Shown piece after piece: positions 16,500 through 24,085 of a stretch of 39,029 bases of DNA; position 1 is the first letter of the stretch; every line of letters begins with the position of its first letter. Below the pieces are notes generated by a model, which worked only from the letters and a program-made list of their open reading frames with translations, ran no database searches and was not told the DNA's origin. The stretch comes from JAQUCI01 sp964553255. Lineage in GTDB: Bacteria; Bacillota_I; Bacilli_A; Erysipelotrichales; Erysipelotrichaceae. The DNA is taken from NCBI GenBank assembly GCA_964553255.1, contig CAZKJS010000010.1, forward strand, positions 1 to 39,029. The letters run 5' to 3'. The position numbers and the translations under genes were made by a program.

Positions 16500-17861
16500 A
16501 TGATGGAATATATGAACGAGTTAAATCTTGAGAACTTACTTGATTTAATTGATAAAAGAAAATTATATGAACTAAGAGAAGTATATAGTGAATTTAACAT
16601 AGTTGACTTAGCAGCGTTAAGTGAGCAATTGTCACTGTCGAATATCCTTTTTCTTTTTAGGATTCTACACAAGAATATAAGTGGTCAACTATTCTCATAT
16701 TTTACTATTGAGACACAACAAGCGATAATCGATGCTTTTTCAAATGATGAGATTCAAGCAATGTTAGTCAATATGTATGCCGATGACATGGTTGATTTTA
16801 TCAGCGATATGCCGGCTAATTTAGTTAAGAAAATTCTGATGAGTGTTAGTAAAGAACAACGTAATAGAATTAATACCTTACTAAGTTACCCTGACTATTC
16901 AGCTGGATCGATCATGAATACCGATTATGTTGAACTTAAGGAAAACGATACAATTGATAATGCTTTAAGAAAAATAAGAACTCGTGGTCGTATTGCGGAA
17001 ACAATCAGTGTTTGTTATGTTACCGATGAGTCTAAACGGTTAGTTGGCTCAATTAAACCTGAGGATATATTATTTTCAAACGGTGAGGATTTCATCAATG
17101 ATCATATGGATGAACACGTCGTATCATGTAATACATATGACGATCAAGAAGATGTTGCTCATTTGTTTGCCCGTTATGACCTTGATGTTTTACCAGTTTT
17201 AAACAATGATCAATGCTTAATTGGGATAATCACAATTGATGATATTATTGATGTACTACAAGAAGAAGTTACAGAAGATATTCAAAAGATGGCAGCTATT
17301 CGTCCAGTTGAAGGATCTTATTTAGAAGCTTCGGTATTGACGATGGTAAAAAGTCGTTTGCCTTGGCTTTTGATCTTAATGTTATCGGCTACCTTAACAG
17401 GGTATATTTTACAGATATTTGAAGACAAATTATTGATCATACCAGCACTTACTGCTTTTGTTCCAATGATCATGGGGTCATCAGGAAATGCTGGCAACCA
17501 GACAGCTGTAATGGTTATAAGAAGTATAGCAATAAATGAAATTAGTACAGCAGACATAAAAGCTGTTTTATGGAAAGAAAACAAGATTGCTATTATATGC
17601 GGTGGAGCATTATTTTTAGTGGCAATGCTGAGAATGTTCATTTTTCCACCACATGTAACATTTACGATAGCATTTGTTATATGTTTGACATTGATGATAT
17701 CGGTGTTCATTGGTAATTTTCTTGGAGCTGTTCTACCTTTTCTTTCATTAATGATCAAACAAGACCCAGCAGCAACAACAACGCCAATATTAACGACAAT
17801 CATTGATGTGGTTTCCTTGCTAGTTTACTTTGCGTTGGCAGTGATTTTCTTGGGAATTTAA
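16500..17861 (+). CDS. mgtE: Magnesium transporter MgtE, copy 2
   Basis: 453 aa paralogue of the preceding gene with the same layout: N-domain, CBS pair with GIITIDDIIDVLQEE, and membrane domain with MGSSGNAGNQTAVMVIRS and QDPAATTTPILTTIID. It lies 9 nt after copy 1 with a perfect AAGGAGGTG. Two adjacent ATGs (16500 and 16503) are possible; the second has better spacing from the ribosome binding site. Sequence differences spread over the whole length indicate an old duplication. Copies may pair or act at different Mg2+ levels (inference). Confidence 0.93.
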   Translation: MMEYMNELNLENLLDLIDKRKLYELREVYSEFNIVDLAALSEQLSLSNILFLFRILHKNISGQLFSYFTIETQQAIIDAFSNDEIQAMLVNMYADDMVDFISDMPANLVKKILMSVSKEQRNRINTLLSYPDYSAGSIMNTDYVELKENDTIDNALRKIRTRGRIAETISVCYVTDESKRLVGSIKPEDILFSNGEDFINDHMDEHVVSCNTYDDQEDVAHLFARYDLDVLPVLNNDQCLIGIITIDDIIDVLQEEVTEDIQKMAAIRPVEGSYLEASVLTMVKSRLPWLLILMLSATLTGYILQIFEDKLLIIPALTAFVPMIMGSSGNAGNQTAVMVIRSIAINEISTADIKAVLWKENKIAIICGGALFLVAMLRMFIFPPHVTFTIAFVICLTLMISVFIGNFLGAVLPFLSLMIKQDPAATTTPILTTIIDVVSLLVYFALAVIFLGI

Positions 17862-17879
17862 CATATTTCATGTTATAAT
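17850..17879 (+). promoter_or_regulatory. Promoter of deoD
   Basis: -35 TTGGGA (17850-17855), 18-bp spacer, TGT plus perfect TATAAT (17874-17879), an extended -10. The -35 overlaps the last codons of mgtE copy 2. Predicted start near 17886, giving a short leader before AAAGGAGA and the ATG at 17913. Confidence 0.7.
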
Positions 17880-17912
17880 TCATATACATAAATTAAAGGA
17901 GATAATTGAAAA

Positions 17913-18626
17913 ATGGCTACACCTCATAATAGTGCAAAACCAGGTGAGATCGCTAAATTGGTATTAATGCCAGGCGATCCTTTGCGCGCAAAATTTATTG
18001 CGGAGACTTTCTTAGAAAATCCCGTTCAGTTTAATCAAGTACGTAATATGTTTGGTTATACCGGAACATATAAAGGTAAAGAAATATCAGTAATGGGTAG
18101 TGGTATGGGTATGCCCAGTATTGGTATTTACTCGTATGAACTATTCGCTTTTTATGGTGTTGAAACAATCATTAGAATTGGTAGTGCTGGAAGTTATACA
18201 GAAGATGCGAAAATCTATGATGTTATTTTAGCTGACAGTGCTTGGAGCGAATCAACTTATGCTTTACGTCAAGGTAAAGAGTTGTGTGATGTATTATACC
18301 CAAGTAGTGAAGTTAATGAAAAATTACTGCAATGTGCTTCAAAGTTGAATATACCAGTTAAAGTCGGCCGTATTCATTCTAGCGACAATTTCTATCGCGA
18401 AAAGGATATGACCAGTTTTGCTTATTATCGTGATGTTAAAGGTTGCTTGTGTGCAGAAATGGAATCATTTGCGCTTTTCCATAACGCTCGTGTTTTAAAC
18501 AAGAAAGCAGCATGCTTGCTTACAATATCAGATTCGCTTTTAACCCATCAAGAAACATCACCCAAAGAAAGAGAAACAGCTTTTACTAACATGATGAAGA
18601 TAGCTTTAGAAATGGTAAACGAATAA
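17913..18626 (+). CDS. deoD: Purine-nucleoside phosphorylase, DeoD type
   Basis: 237 aa, the hexameric bacterial PNP that cleaves purine (deoxy)nucleosides with phosphate. Visible blocks are ATPHNSAKPGEIAKLVLMPGDPLRAKFIAE (phosphate Arg/Gly), GSGMGMPSIGIYSYEL, IRIGSAGSY, AEMESFALF (ribose Glu) and TISDSL with the catalytic Asp. Length is standard. The start ATG has AAAGGAGA at good spacing. It has its own promoter, and its stop codon lies in the stem of the following terminator. Confidence 0.96.
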   Translation: MATPHNSAKPGEIAKLVLMPGDPLRAKFIAETFLENPVQFNQVRNMFGYTGTYKGKEISVMGSGMGMPSIGIYSYELFAFYGVETIIRIGSAGSYTEDAKIYDVILADSAWSESTYALRQGKELCDVLYPSSEVNEKLLQCASKLNIPVKVGRIHSSDNFYREKDMTSFAYYRDVKGCLCAEMESFALFHNARVLNKKAACLLTISDSLLTHQETSPKERETAFTNMMKIALEMVNE

Positions 18627-18649
18627 AGAGCTACGGCTCTTTATTTTTT
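18624..18649 (+). terminator. Terminator after deoD
   Basis: A perfect 8-bp stem (18624-18631 with 18636-18643) has loop TACG and is followed by TTTTTT. The TAA of deoD forms the outer stem bases. It sits only 10 nt before the gdhA ATG. Confidence 0.85.
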
Positions 18650-18659
18650 GGTACAAATA

Positions 18660-20000
18660 ATGGGATACTTAAATGAAGTGATCACAGAGATTAAAAGTAA
18701 AAACAAAAACGAAATAGAATTTATTCAAGCAGTATTTGAAGTGTTTTCAAATATGGAAATACTATTTGATGATAATGAGGAGTTAAGAAAAAACGCTATC
18801 CTAGAGCGATTGATTGAACCTGAAAGAAGTATTCAGTTTAAAGTACCATGGGAAGATGATTTAGGCAAAATCCATGTAAATCGTGGTTATCGTGTACAGT
18901 TTAATAGCGCAATTGGCCCTTATAAAGGTGGATTGAGATTCAATCCAAATGTTAATCTTAGTATCATGAAGTTTCTTGCATTTGAACAAACGCTAAAGAA
19001 TGCATTAACTGGTTTACCCATTGGTGGGGCTAAAGGTGGATGCGATTTTGACCCAAAGGGTAAATCAAACGCAGAAATAAAACGATTTTGTAATAGCTTT
19101 ATGTTAGAACTATATCGTCATATCGGTCCGGATGTTGATGTACCTGCAGGCGATATGGGAGTGGGAGCACGTGAGATAGGGTTTATGTATGGTCAATATC
19201 GAAGGATAATGGCAAATAGTGAAAGGGGCGTGCTAACTGGTAAAGCAGTAAGCTATGGTGGTAGTTTATGTCGGAAAGAAGCTACTGGTTATGGGTTAGT
19301 TTATTTTCTGAACGAAATATTAGCCAGAAGGAATGATTCACTGGTTGATAAAAGAGTGATCATATCAGGCAGCGGTAATGTTGCTATTTATGCGGCTGAA
19401 AAAGTGATCGCTAATAAGGGACGTGTGATCGCCATGAGTGATTCACAGGGTTATATCATTGATGATGATATTGATTTGGATACGATCAAATTGATCAAAG
19501 AGGTAAACCGCTCATCACTAAGTGAATATCCTGAATTATGTGGTCATGGTAAGTACCAAAAGGGCAGTGTTTATGATGATCAATCTTTAAGATATGATAT
19601 TGCATTACCTTGTGCTACGCAAAACGAGATCAATATCAATAGAGCAAAAAATATAGTTAATAATGGTTGTCATGTTGTAGCTGAAGGAGCTAACATGCCA
19701 AATGACAATGAAGCAATCGCATACTATCTTAATAATGATGTTGTGTTTGCTCCTGGGAAGGCTGCAAATGCTGGTGGAGTAGCAACAAGTGCATTAGAAA
19801 TGACACAAAACAGCATGCGGTATAGTTGGAGCTTTGAAGAAGTGGATGCTAAATTACATGCAATAATGGTTAATATTCATCGTCAATGTGTTGATGCGAT
19901 AGAGCAATATCAGTTAAATACATATGACTATGTTAAAGGAGCTAATATAGCTGCCTTGAACATTGTGTTAAAAGCCATGATCGAACAAGGCGATTTTTAG
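18660..20000 (+). CDS. gdhA: Glutamate dehydrogenase, probably NADP-dependent
   Basis: 446 aa from ATG 18660. It contains VNRGYRVQFNSAIGPYKGGLRF, the catalytic-Lys segment TGLPIGGAKGGCDFDPKGKS, DVPAGDMGVGAREIGFMYG and the Rossmann GSGNVAIYAAEK. The Ser after the second strand (AMSDSQG) resembles NADP enzymes. It links 2-oxoglutarate and ammonium to glutamate. The N-terminal GYLNEVITEIKSKNK aligns with GDH starts, supporting this ATG over the upstream TTG at 18648. Oddly, no ribosome binding site is visible and the deoD terminator ends just upstream. Confidence 0.94.
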   Translation: MGYLNEVITEIKSKNKNEIEFIQAVFEVFSNMEILFDDNEELRKNAILERLIEPERSIQFKVPWEDDLGKIHVNRGYRVQFNSAIGPYKGGLRFNPNVNLSIMKFLAFEQTLKNALTGLPIGGAKGGCDFDPKGKSNAEIKRFCNSFMLELYRHIGPDVDVPAGDMGVGAREIGFMYGQYRRIMANSERGVLTGKAVSYGGSLCRKEATGYGLVYFLNEILARRNDSLVDKRVIISGSGNVAIYAAEKVIANKGRVIAMSDSQGYIIDDDIDLDTIKLIKEVNRSSLSEYPELCGHGKYQKGSVYDDQSLRYDIALPCATQNEININRAKNIVNNGCHVVAEGANMPNDNEAIAYYLNNDVVFAPGKAANAGGVATSALEMTQNSMRYSWSFEEVDAKLHAIMVNIHRQCVDAIEQYQLNTYDYVKGANIAALNIVLKAMIEQGDF

Positions 20001-20007
20001 TATAGGA

Positions 20008-20037
20008 TTGATCACAAAAATTTGTTAGAATGATTAT
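20008..20037 (+). promoter_or_regulatory. Possible promoter for the small HMA-like gene
   Basis: TTGATC (20008-20013) and GATTAT (20032-20037) are 18 bp apart in an AT-rich gap after gdhA. The match is moderate. Confidence 0.3.
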
Positions 20038-20055
20038 AAAGAAGACGGAGGTTTT

Positions 20056-20247
20056 ATGAAGCATATCATATTTGTTAGAAACTTAAAAAGTGAAGAAGAC
20101 GTAGTGCGCATAAAGTCCGCTTTAGAAGGCACTAGAGTTGAGTATGAAATAGTTCTTGATAATCAATGTATTGTCGTATATGGTCGAAACGATATTGTAC
20201 ATGCGGCAAAGACGGCTTTAGTTGAAGCTGGATTTATTATTGGATAG
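20056..20247 (+). CDS. Small HMA-like ferredoxin-fold protein without CxxC
   Basis: 63 aa. The predicted order strand-helix-strand-strand-helix-strand (IIFVRN, EDVVRIKSAL, EYEIVL, CIVVYG, IVHAAKTALVEAGF) resembles heavy-metal-associated domains of copper chaperones. The metal-binding CxxC after strand 1 is replaced by NLKSEE; the only Cys (QCIVV) is elsewhere. So metal carriage is unlikely and the function is unknown. GGAGG lies 5 nt before the ATG. A shared terminator separates it from the convergent permease gene. Confidence 0.7.
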   Translation: MKHIIFVRNLKSEEDVVRIKSALEGTRVEYEIVLDNQCIVVYGRNDIVHAAKTALVEAGFIIG

Positions 20248-20250
20248 TTA

Positions 20251-20278
20251 AAAAAGCACTTCAGATGAAGTGCTTTTT
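20251..20278. terminator. Bidirectional terminator
   Basis: AAAAAGCACTTC (20251-20262) pairs with GAAGTGCTTTTT (20267-20278), loop AGAT. The A-run and T-run make it work on both strands, serving the + strand HMA-like gene and the converging - strand permease, whose TAA partly overlaps it. Confidence 0.9.
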
Positions 20279-21722
20279 ACATGAACATTAGGGCTAATGG
20301 GTAACCAATAGTGACGGTTATGACGATTGCAATCATCATTGTTAAAAAACCATAAAGCATCATTTGTTTAGCTGATGTCCAACCAGAACTACCAGCAATA
20401 GCAATGTTTGGATGTGCAGGAGGTGTGGCAAAAGAAAATGATGCCATTAGTCCAATAATGCAGGCAATAGCAGCTGGATTGATAAGATCACTAAGTGATA
20501 TGACAATCGGTAGTGCAATGGCGCTTACCACTGTTACAGTTACCATATTTGATGAAAGATTAGTTTGTATTGCTGACCAAACAGTAAATACGATAATTAA
20601 ATATATTGGATTTAAATTAGTCAATGAAAGTGACAAATTTGAAGATAACCATGAAGTAATACCGATATCAGCATTAGTTAAGGCACTTCCTAATGCAAGA
20701 GTTGATGCTGTCATTATCAAAGCTGACCACGACACACCTTTACTCATTGCTTCATTGAACTGAAGCAAAGGTTTATCATTAACATGAATCATCATCATAG
20801 CAATGGCACCTAATAAAGGTGGTAATGCTGTAGTGAAACGATCAATATATGAAGCAATATCTGGTAATGCTTTTTGGATCAAACTAGGTGCAACCCATAA
20901 TACGACAACTAAGCAAAAAATAAGTAGGATAAGTTTCTCATTTTTATCCATATTTGGTAATTTTTCTTTTTGAATGTCAGCGTTTTTAACATTGAAAACC
21001 TTCATATCGGGTTTTAAAACAAAACGAAAGACTAACATCATACCAACAAAAGTTAATAAACCAACTGGTATGGCAAAGCCCATATACTGTAAATAAGAAA
21101 TCGTCATATTTGTAGCAGCTTCATAAAACCCTATTGCCATTATTGAAAAAACATGTGCTATCGGTGTCATACCGGAAGCAATGGCGATGCATAACGTCAT
21201 TCCAATCATCAACATGTTCGCAAACTTATCGTTTTTAGTCATTTTTGTAACTTTATATATTTCTTCAAGAATAGGTAGATATATAACAAATAAAACAGTT
21301 GGTGACATAAACATACCTAGTAACAAAGCTGATAAAAAGAAAGATAAGGCAAATGACCATGCGCTTTTCTTAGCTAATTTACTATTGATGAAGAATAAAG
21401 CAACCCTTCTAATAAAGGTAGTTTTTGAAAGAGCGTAAGTACACATGAAAGTGAATAATAAAAATGCGAAGGTTGAACTACCAATAGAACCAGCTAATAA
21501 ACTGTTGATCTTGATTTCTGGGATAAAAGCTAGAGCAGCTAAACATAACATGCTTGGCCAATCGATAGCAATCGTAAGCCATAATAATAGAATACCAATG
21601 AAAATACCAAAGACATGCATTGCTGATCCAGATAATCCTGTTGGTGCTGGCAAATAACGAAATAATAAGATAAACAATAATGAGGTAATAATTATCAATG
21701 ATCTATTCTTGTTTGTTTTCAT
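20277..21722 (-). CDS. SLC13/DASS-type anion permease
   Basis: 481 aa from ATG 21722, which has GGAGAACC as ribosome binding site; an in-frame TTG at 21734 overlaps that site and is less likely. About 11-12 membrane segments are visible. The two symmetric tip motifs of the family (Ser-Asn/Pro-Thr) appear as FMSPTVLF near residue 135 and NLSSNMVTVTVV near 387. The middle loop DMKVFNVKNADIQKEKLPNMDK is cytoplasmic. It probably moves a di- or tricarboxylate or similar anion with Na+ or by exchange; the substrate cannot be read from sequence. Confidence 0.85.
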   Translation of the reverse strand: MKTNKNRSLIIITSLLFILLFRYLPAPTGLSGSAMHVFGIFIGILLLWLTIAIDWPSMLCLAALAFIPEIKINSLLAGSIGSSTFAFLLFTFMCTYALSKTTFIRRVALFFINSKLAKKSAWSFALSFFLSALLLGMFMSPTVLFVIYLPILEEIYKVTKMTKNDKFANMLMIGMTLCIAIASGMTPIAHVFSIMAIGFYEAATNMTISYLQYMGFAIPVGLLTFVGMMLVFRFVLKPDMKVFNVKNADIQKEKLPNMDKNEKLILLIFCLVVVLWVAPSLIQKALPDIASYIDRFTTALPPLLGAIAMMMIHVNDKPLLQFNEAMSKGVSWSALIMTASTLALGSALTNADIGITSWLSSNLSLSLTNLNPIYLIIVFTVWSAIQTNLSSNMVTVTVVSAIALPIVISLSDLINPAAIACIIGLMASFSFATPPAHPNIAIAGSSGWTSAKQMMLYGFLTMMIAIVITVTIGYPLALMFM

Positions 21723-21810
21723 AAGGTTCTCCAATGACTTGATGACATAATTTAAGTTTACTTAAATATTGATTTTTGTCTAGTTTATCATTACTATCAT
21801 TTAAGCAAAT

Positions 21811-21830
21811 AAAAAAGCCTTTAACAAGGC
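21811..21830 (-). terminator. Terminator of the tRNA operon
   Basis: On the minus strand, GCCTT and AAGGC (21826-21830 with 21817-21821) form a 5-bp stem with a 4-nt loop, followed by six T (21811-21816). It lies 11 nt beyond the tRNA-Gly CCA end. Confidence 0.7.
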
Positions 21831-21841
21831 ATCATTTACTT

Positions 21842-21915
21842 TGGAGCAGGTGAAGGGAATCGAACCCTCGTGTCGACCTTGGCAAGGTCGCGTTCTACCA
21901 TTGAACTACACCTGC
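21842..21915 (-). tRNA. tRNA-Gly(GCC)
   Basis: Minus strand, 74 nt including encoded CCA. Acceptor GCAGGTG pairs with CACCTGC, discriminator U. The D-arm is GTTCAATGGTAGAAC, the anticodon loop TTGCCAA (anticodon GCC) and the T-arm GAGGGTTCGATTCCCTT. It is the last of three tRNAs transcribed leftward, 2 nt from tRNA-Asp. Confidence 0.97.
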
Positions 21916-21917
21916 AA

Positions 21918-21993
21918 TGGCGGTCCAGACGAGGATCGAACTCGCGATCTCCTCCGTGACAGGGAGGCATGTTAACCACTACACCACTGGACC
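21918..21993 (-). tRNA. tRNA-Asp(GTC)
   Basis: Minus strand, 76 nt with CCA encoded. Acceptor GGTCCAG/CTGGACC, discriminator G, anticodon stem CCTCC/GGAGG with loop CTGTCAC (anticodon GTC), T-loop TTCGATC. Middle gene of the Ser-Asp-Gly cluster. Confidence 0.97.
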
Positions 21994-22003
21994 TTTAATA
22001 TTT

Positions 22004-22094
22004 TGGCGGAAAAGGAGGGATTTGAACCCTCGCGCCAGTTACCCGACCTATACCCTTAGCAGGGGCACCTCTTCAGCCTCTTGAGTACTTTTCC
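22004..22094 (-). tRNA. tRNA-Ser(GCT)
   Basis: Minus strand, 91 nt with CCA encoded, and the long variable arm typical of class II tRNA-Ser. Acceptor GGAAAAG/CTTTTCC, discriminator G, anticodon loop CTGCTAA (anticodon GCT, reading AGC/AGU). First gene of the operon. Confidence 0.95.
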
Positions 22095-22118
22095 ATTAGC
22101 TAAACATAGCGCTTATTC

Positions 22119-22147
22119 ATATTAACATAAGAGTTTATTTTTGACAA
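22119..22147 (-). promoter_or_regulatory. Promoter of the tRNA-Ser-Asp-Gly operon
   Basis: Read on the minus strand, TTGTCA (22147-22142), a 17-bp spacer and TAATAT (22124-22119) form a near-consensus sigma-A promoter. It starts transcription about 20 nt before tRNA-Ser. Confidence 0.75.
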
Positions 22148-22169
22148 TAGGTTTACAGTCTAAATTAAC

Positions 22170-23042
22170 TCAAAAATCTATAGGAGTTTCAATCGGTAAA
22201 TCTAAGCATGAAGGATTTTTTATCATCTGTTTAAACAGTCTTACACTTTTAGCAAAGTAATAACCATTAGCGATTCTTTCATCCAATGTTATACCAATAT
22301 TTACAACGTCTCTGATCACTGTTTCATTGTCTTCGTTCACAACTGATTGTTTATGAATTTCTCCTATGGTTATCATTACTGAGTTACTTCCAAAGTCATT
22401 AAGATGATGATAAGGAGCATCAATTTTGATACTACCTAAATTTGATACTAAGACACTTGAAAAATTTGGATCGATTTCATAGAAGAACTTGGGGAGTTTA
22501 CCATAACGATCTAAGAGGTGGATTACACGCATGATAATTCTTAATAAGAATCCAGGAAGTTTGGTAATGGTGTTTAATATATCATCGGCTCCATTACCAC
22601 CGCTTTTTCGAGCTTGCGAGACATCATTGATCACCTTTGAGCTGATATCACCCATTGTCATATCTTTATCTATCTTAAGACATACTAAAGCTTCTGATGC
22701 TTCATCGTTAAACTTTTGCTTAGCAACAAAAGATAATAAAATATTGTTTCTTTGATAATACTTGCCATTTCTAATAAAGCGGTTTAAATACGGTCTATGA
22801 TGAACGGTTTTAGCTATGACCGTAAGCATCGCATGAAAAACCGTTGTTTTATAAGTTGGATTGTTAAGATTTTTGTTTCTGATGTATTGTAAAAGATCAG
22901 TAACATCAACGCTTTCCTTTAACCATACTTCAGTGGTTGATTTTCTTGGGGCTAAATTAGCGAAATAGATATGAAATGCATCAATATCTTTAATTAAACG
23001 ACCATCAGGATGGTCACCACGTTTTTTTCTTTGTTCTGACAA
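22170..23042 (-). CDS. Stand-alone 2-oxoacid dehydrogenase E2/CAT-fold protein with altered active site
   Basis: 290 aa, similar to the catalytic core of dihydrolipoamide acyltransferases (VTDLLQYIRNKN, FHAMLTVIAKTV, SSVLVSNLGSI, VMITIGEIHKQ, NIGITLDERIANGYYFAKS). There is no lipoyl or E3-binding domain and no E1/E3 gene nearby. The catalytic HxxxDG motif reads ERIANG (Glu255, Asn259), so acyl transfer by the known mechanism is doubtful. The start is TTG 23042, with AAGGAGA 6 nt upstream. Function unknown; the fold is likely, the activity is not. Confidence 0.8.
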   Translation of the reverse strand: MSEQRKKRGDHPDGRLIKDIDAFHIYFANLAPRKSTTEVWLKESVDVTDLLQYIRNKNLNNPTYKTTVFHAMLTVIAKTVHHRPYLNRFIRNGKYYQRNNILLSFVAKQKFNDEASEALVCLKIDKDMTMGDISSKVINDVSQARKSGGNGADDILNTITKLPGFLLRIIMRVIHLLDRYGKLPKFFYEIDPNFSSVLVSNLGSIKIDAPYHHLNDFGSNSVMITIGEIHKQSVVNEDNETVIRDVVNIGITLDERIANGYYFAKSVRLFKQMIKNPSCLDLPIETPIDF

Positions 23043-23126
23043 GTTCTTTCTCCTTGATAACTAAGCTTTACTAAAAACTGATATTTTGTAAGTTATCATA
23101 AATTTCAGCAAGTTATATTAAATGTG

Positions 23127-23155
23127 TTGTAGCAGCAAATATTTATTACTATAGT
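23127..23155 (+). promoter_or_regulatory. Promoter of the DUF4349 gene
   Basis: TTGTAG (23127-23132), a 17-bp spacer and TATAGT (23150-23155). The predicted start falls near 23162, just ahead of the ribosome binding site, which excludes the ATG at 23156 as start. Confidence 0.6.
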
Positions 23156-23173
23156 ATGATCAGAGGTGATAAC

Positions 23174-24034
23174 ATGAATCGAAAGAAAATATTTAGTATA
23201 ATAATCGCTGTATTATTAATCCTATCACTCGCTTTTAATGTTTACAATCTTTTTGAAGGTGGTTTATCAAACTTAAATTTGAATAAAGAAGTAAGCGATG
23301 GCTATTCACCATCATATGAGTATGGTAAATCAGAAGATTATTCGTCTAATAATAGTACTGCTCAAAGAAGTGACACAGAAATGTTGGTCATGAATGCGGG
23401 TATTACCATCACCGTTGATAACAACAAAACAATTAATGAACAAGTTAGATCAAAAGTTCGTGAGTACGGTGGTAAACTGGTTAGTAGTTATGACTATCAG
23501 TTTGATAAAATGCAAAAAGTATACACCTTACAGGTTAAGGTGCCACAAGAAAAATATGAAGAGTTTATTGATTATCTAAAGAACATCGGTAAAACTGATA
23601 ACTTCTCTGAAAACAGTTATGATGTTTATGATCAATACCAAGACAATGCTTTACGTATTACAATGTTAAATAATAAATTAGATCGTTTATATGAGTTGTT
23701 AAAACAGGCTAAAGATGTAAATGATTTGATCATCCTTGAAAACTATATCTCTGATACGATATATCAGATTGAAAGCTTTAAAAGCATTCAAAGTCGTCTT
23801 GAGTATGAAACTGATTACGCCAGTGTTTCAATCACAATTAAACCAGTAGTTAAAGAAGTTGTTGAGCCATCAGGTTTGCAAAATCTATTCCCAAACGCCT
23901 TTACAAACAGTTTGAATGCTTTCTTGAAGTTTATAGAATGGTTTGTTAGAATTTTGTTCTTTGTTTTACCTTATGTCATTTTAACTGGTATTGGTTACTT
24001 TATCTATCGTAAGACACTTAGAAGAAACAAGTAA
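23174..24034 (+). CDS. DUF4349 membrane-anchored protein
   Basis: 286 aa from ATG 23174, preceded by AGAGGTGAT; the in-frame ATG at 23156 overlaps the promoter. An N-terminal membrane segment (about 5-25) is followed by a Ser/Tyr/Asn-rich linker, an extracytoplasmic alpha/beta domain (VMNAGITITVDNNKTINEQV, TLQVKVPQEKYEEFIDYL), a helical part likely to form a coiled coil (residues about 145-205), and a second membrane helix near the end (FFVLPYVILTGIGYFIY). This matches DUF4349. Its role is not known; envelope function is inferred. Confidence 0.85.
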   Translation: MNRKKIFSIIIAVLLILSLAFNVYNLFEGGLSNLNLNKEVSDGYSPSYEYGKSEDYSSNNSTAQRSDTEMLVMNAGITITVDNNKTINEQVRSKVREYGGKLVSSYDYQFDKMQKVYTLQVKVPQEKYEEFIDYLKNIGKTDNFSENSYDVYDQYQDNALRITMLNNKLDRLYELLKQAKDVNDLIILENYISDTIYQIESFKSIQSRLEYETDYASVSITIKPVVKEVVEPSGLQNLFPNAFTNSLNAFLKFIEWFVRILFFVLPYVILTGIGYFIYRKTLRRNK

Positions 24035-24051
24035 ACGCCTTAATTAATTTG

Positions 24052-24060
24052 TGTTATCAT
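24052..24060 (+). promoter_or_regulatory. Possible extended -10 for the hydrolase gene
   Basis: TGTTATCAT (24052-24060) is an extended -10 like the TGGTATCAT used before tRNA-Lys. No good -35 is visible. The hydrolase ATG lies 26 nt downstream. Confidence 0.35.
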
Positions 24061-24085
24061 ATTATTAATAAGGCAGGTGTTTTAA

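Noticed and set aside
17318..17803. A 161-codon minus-strand frame inside the second mgtE
   Set aside because: Antisense shadow of conserved membrane segments; the hydrophobic look comes from the complement of the MgtE codons.
20056..20247. DUF3343-type Se/S carrier protein
   Set aside because: Size fits, but the sequence lacks the Cys-Gly region of that family; the strand-helix order is closer to HMA domains.
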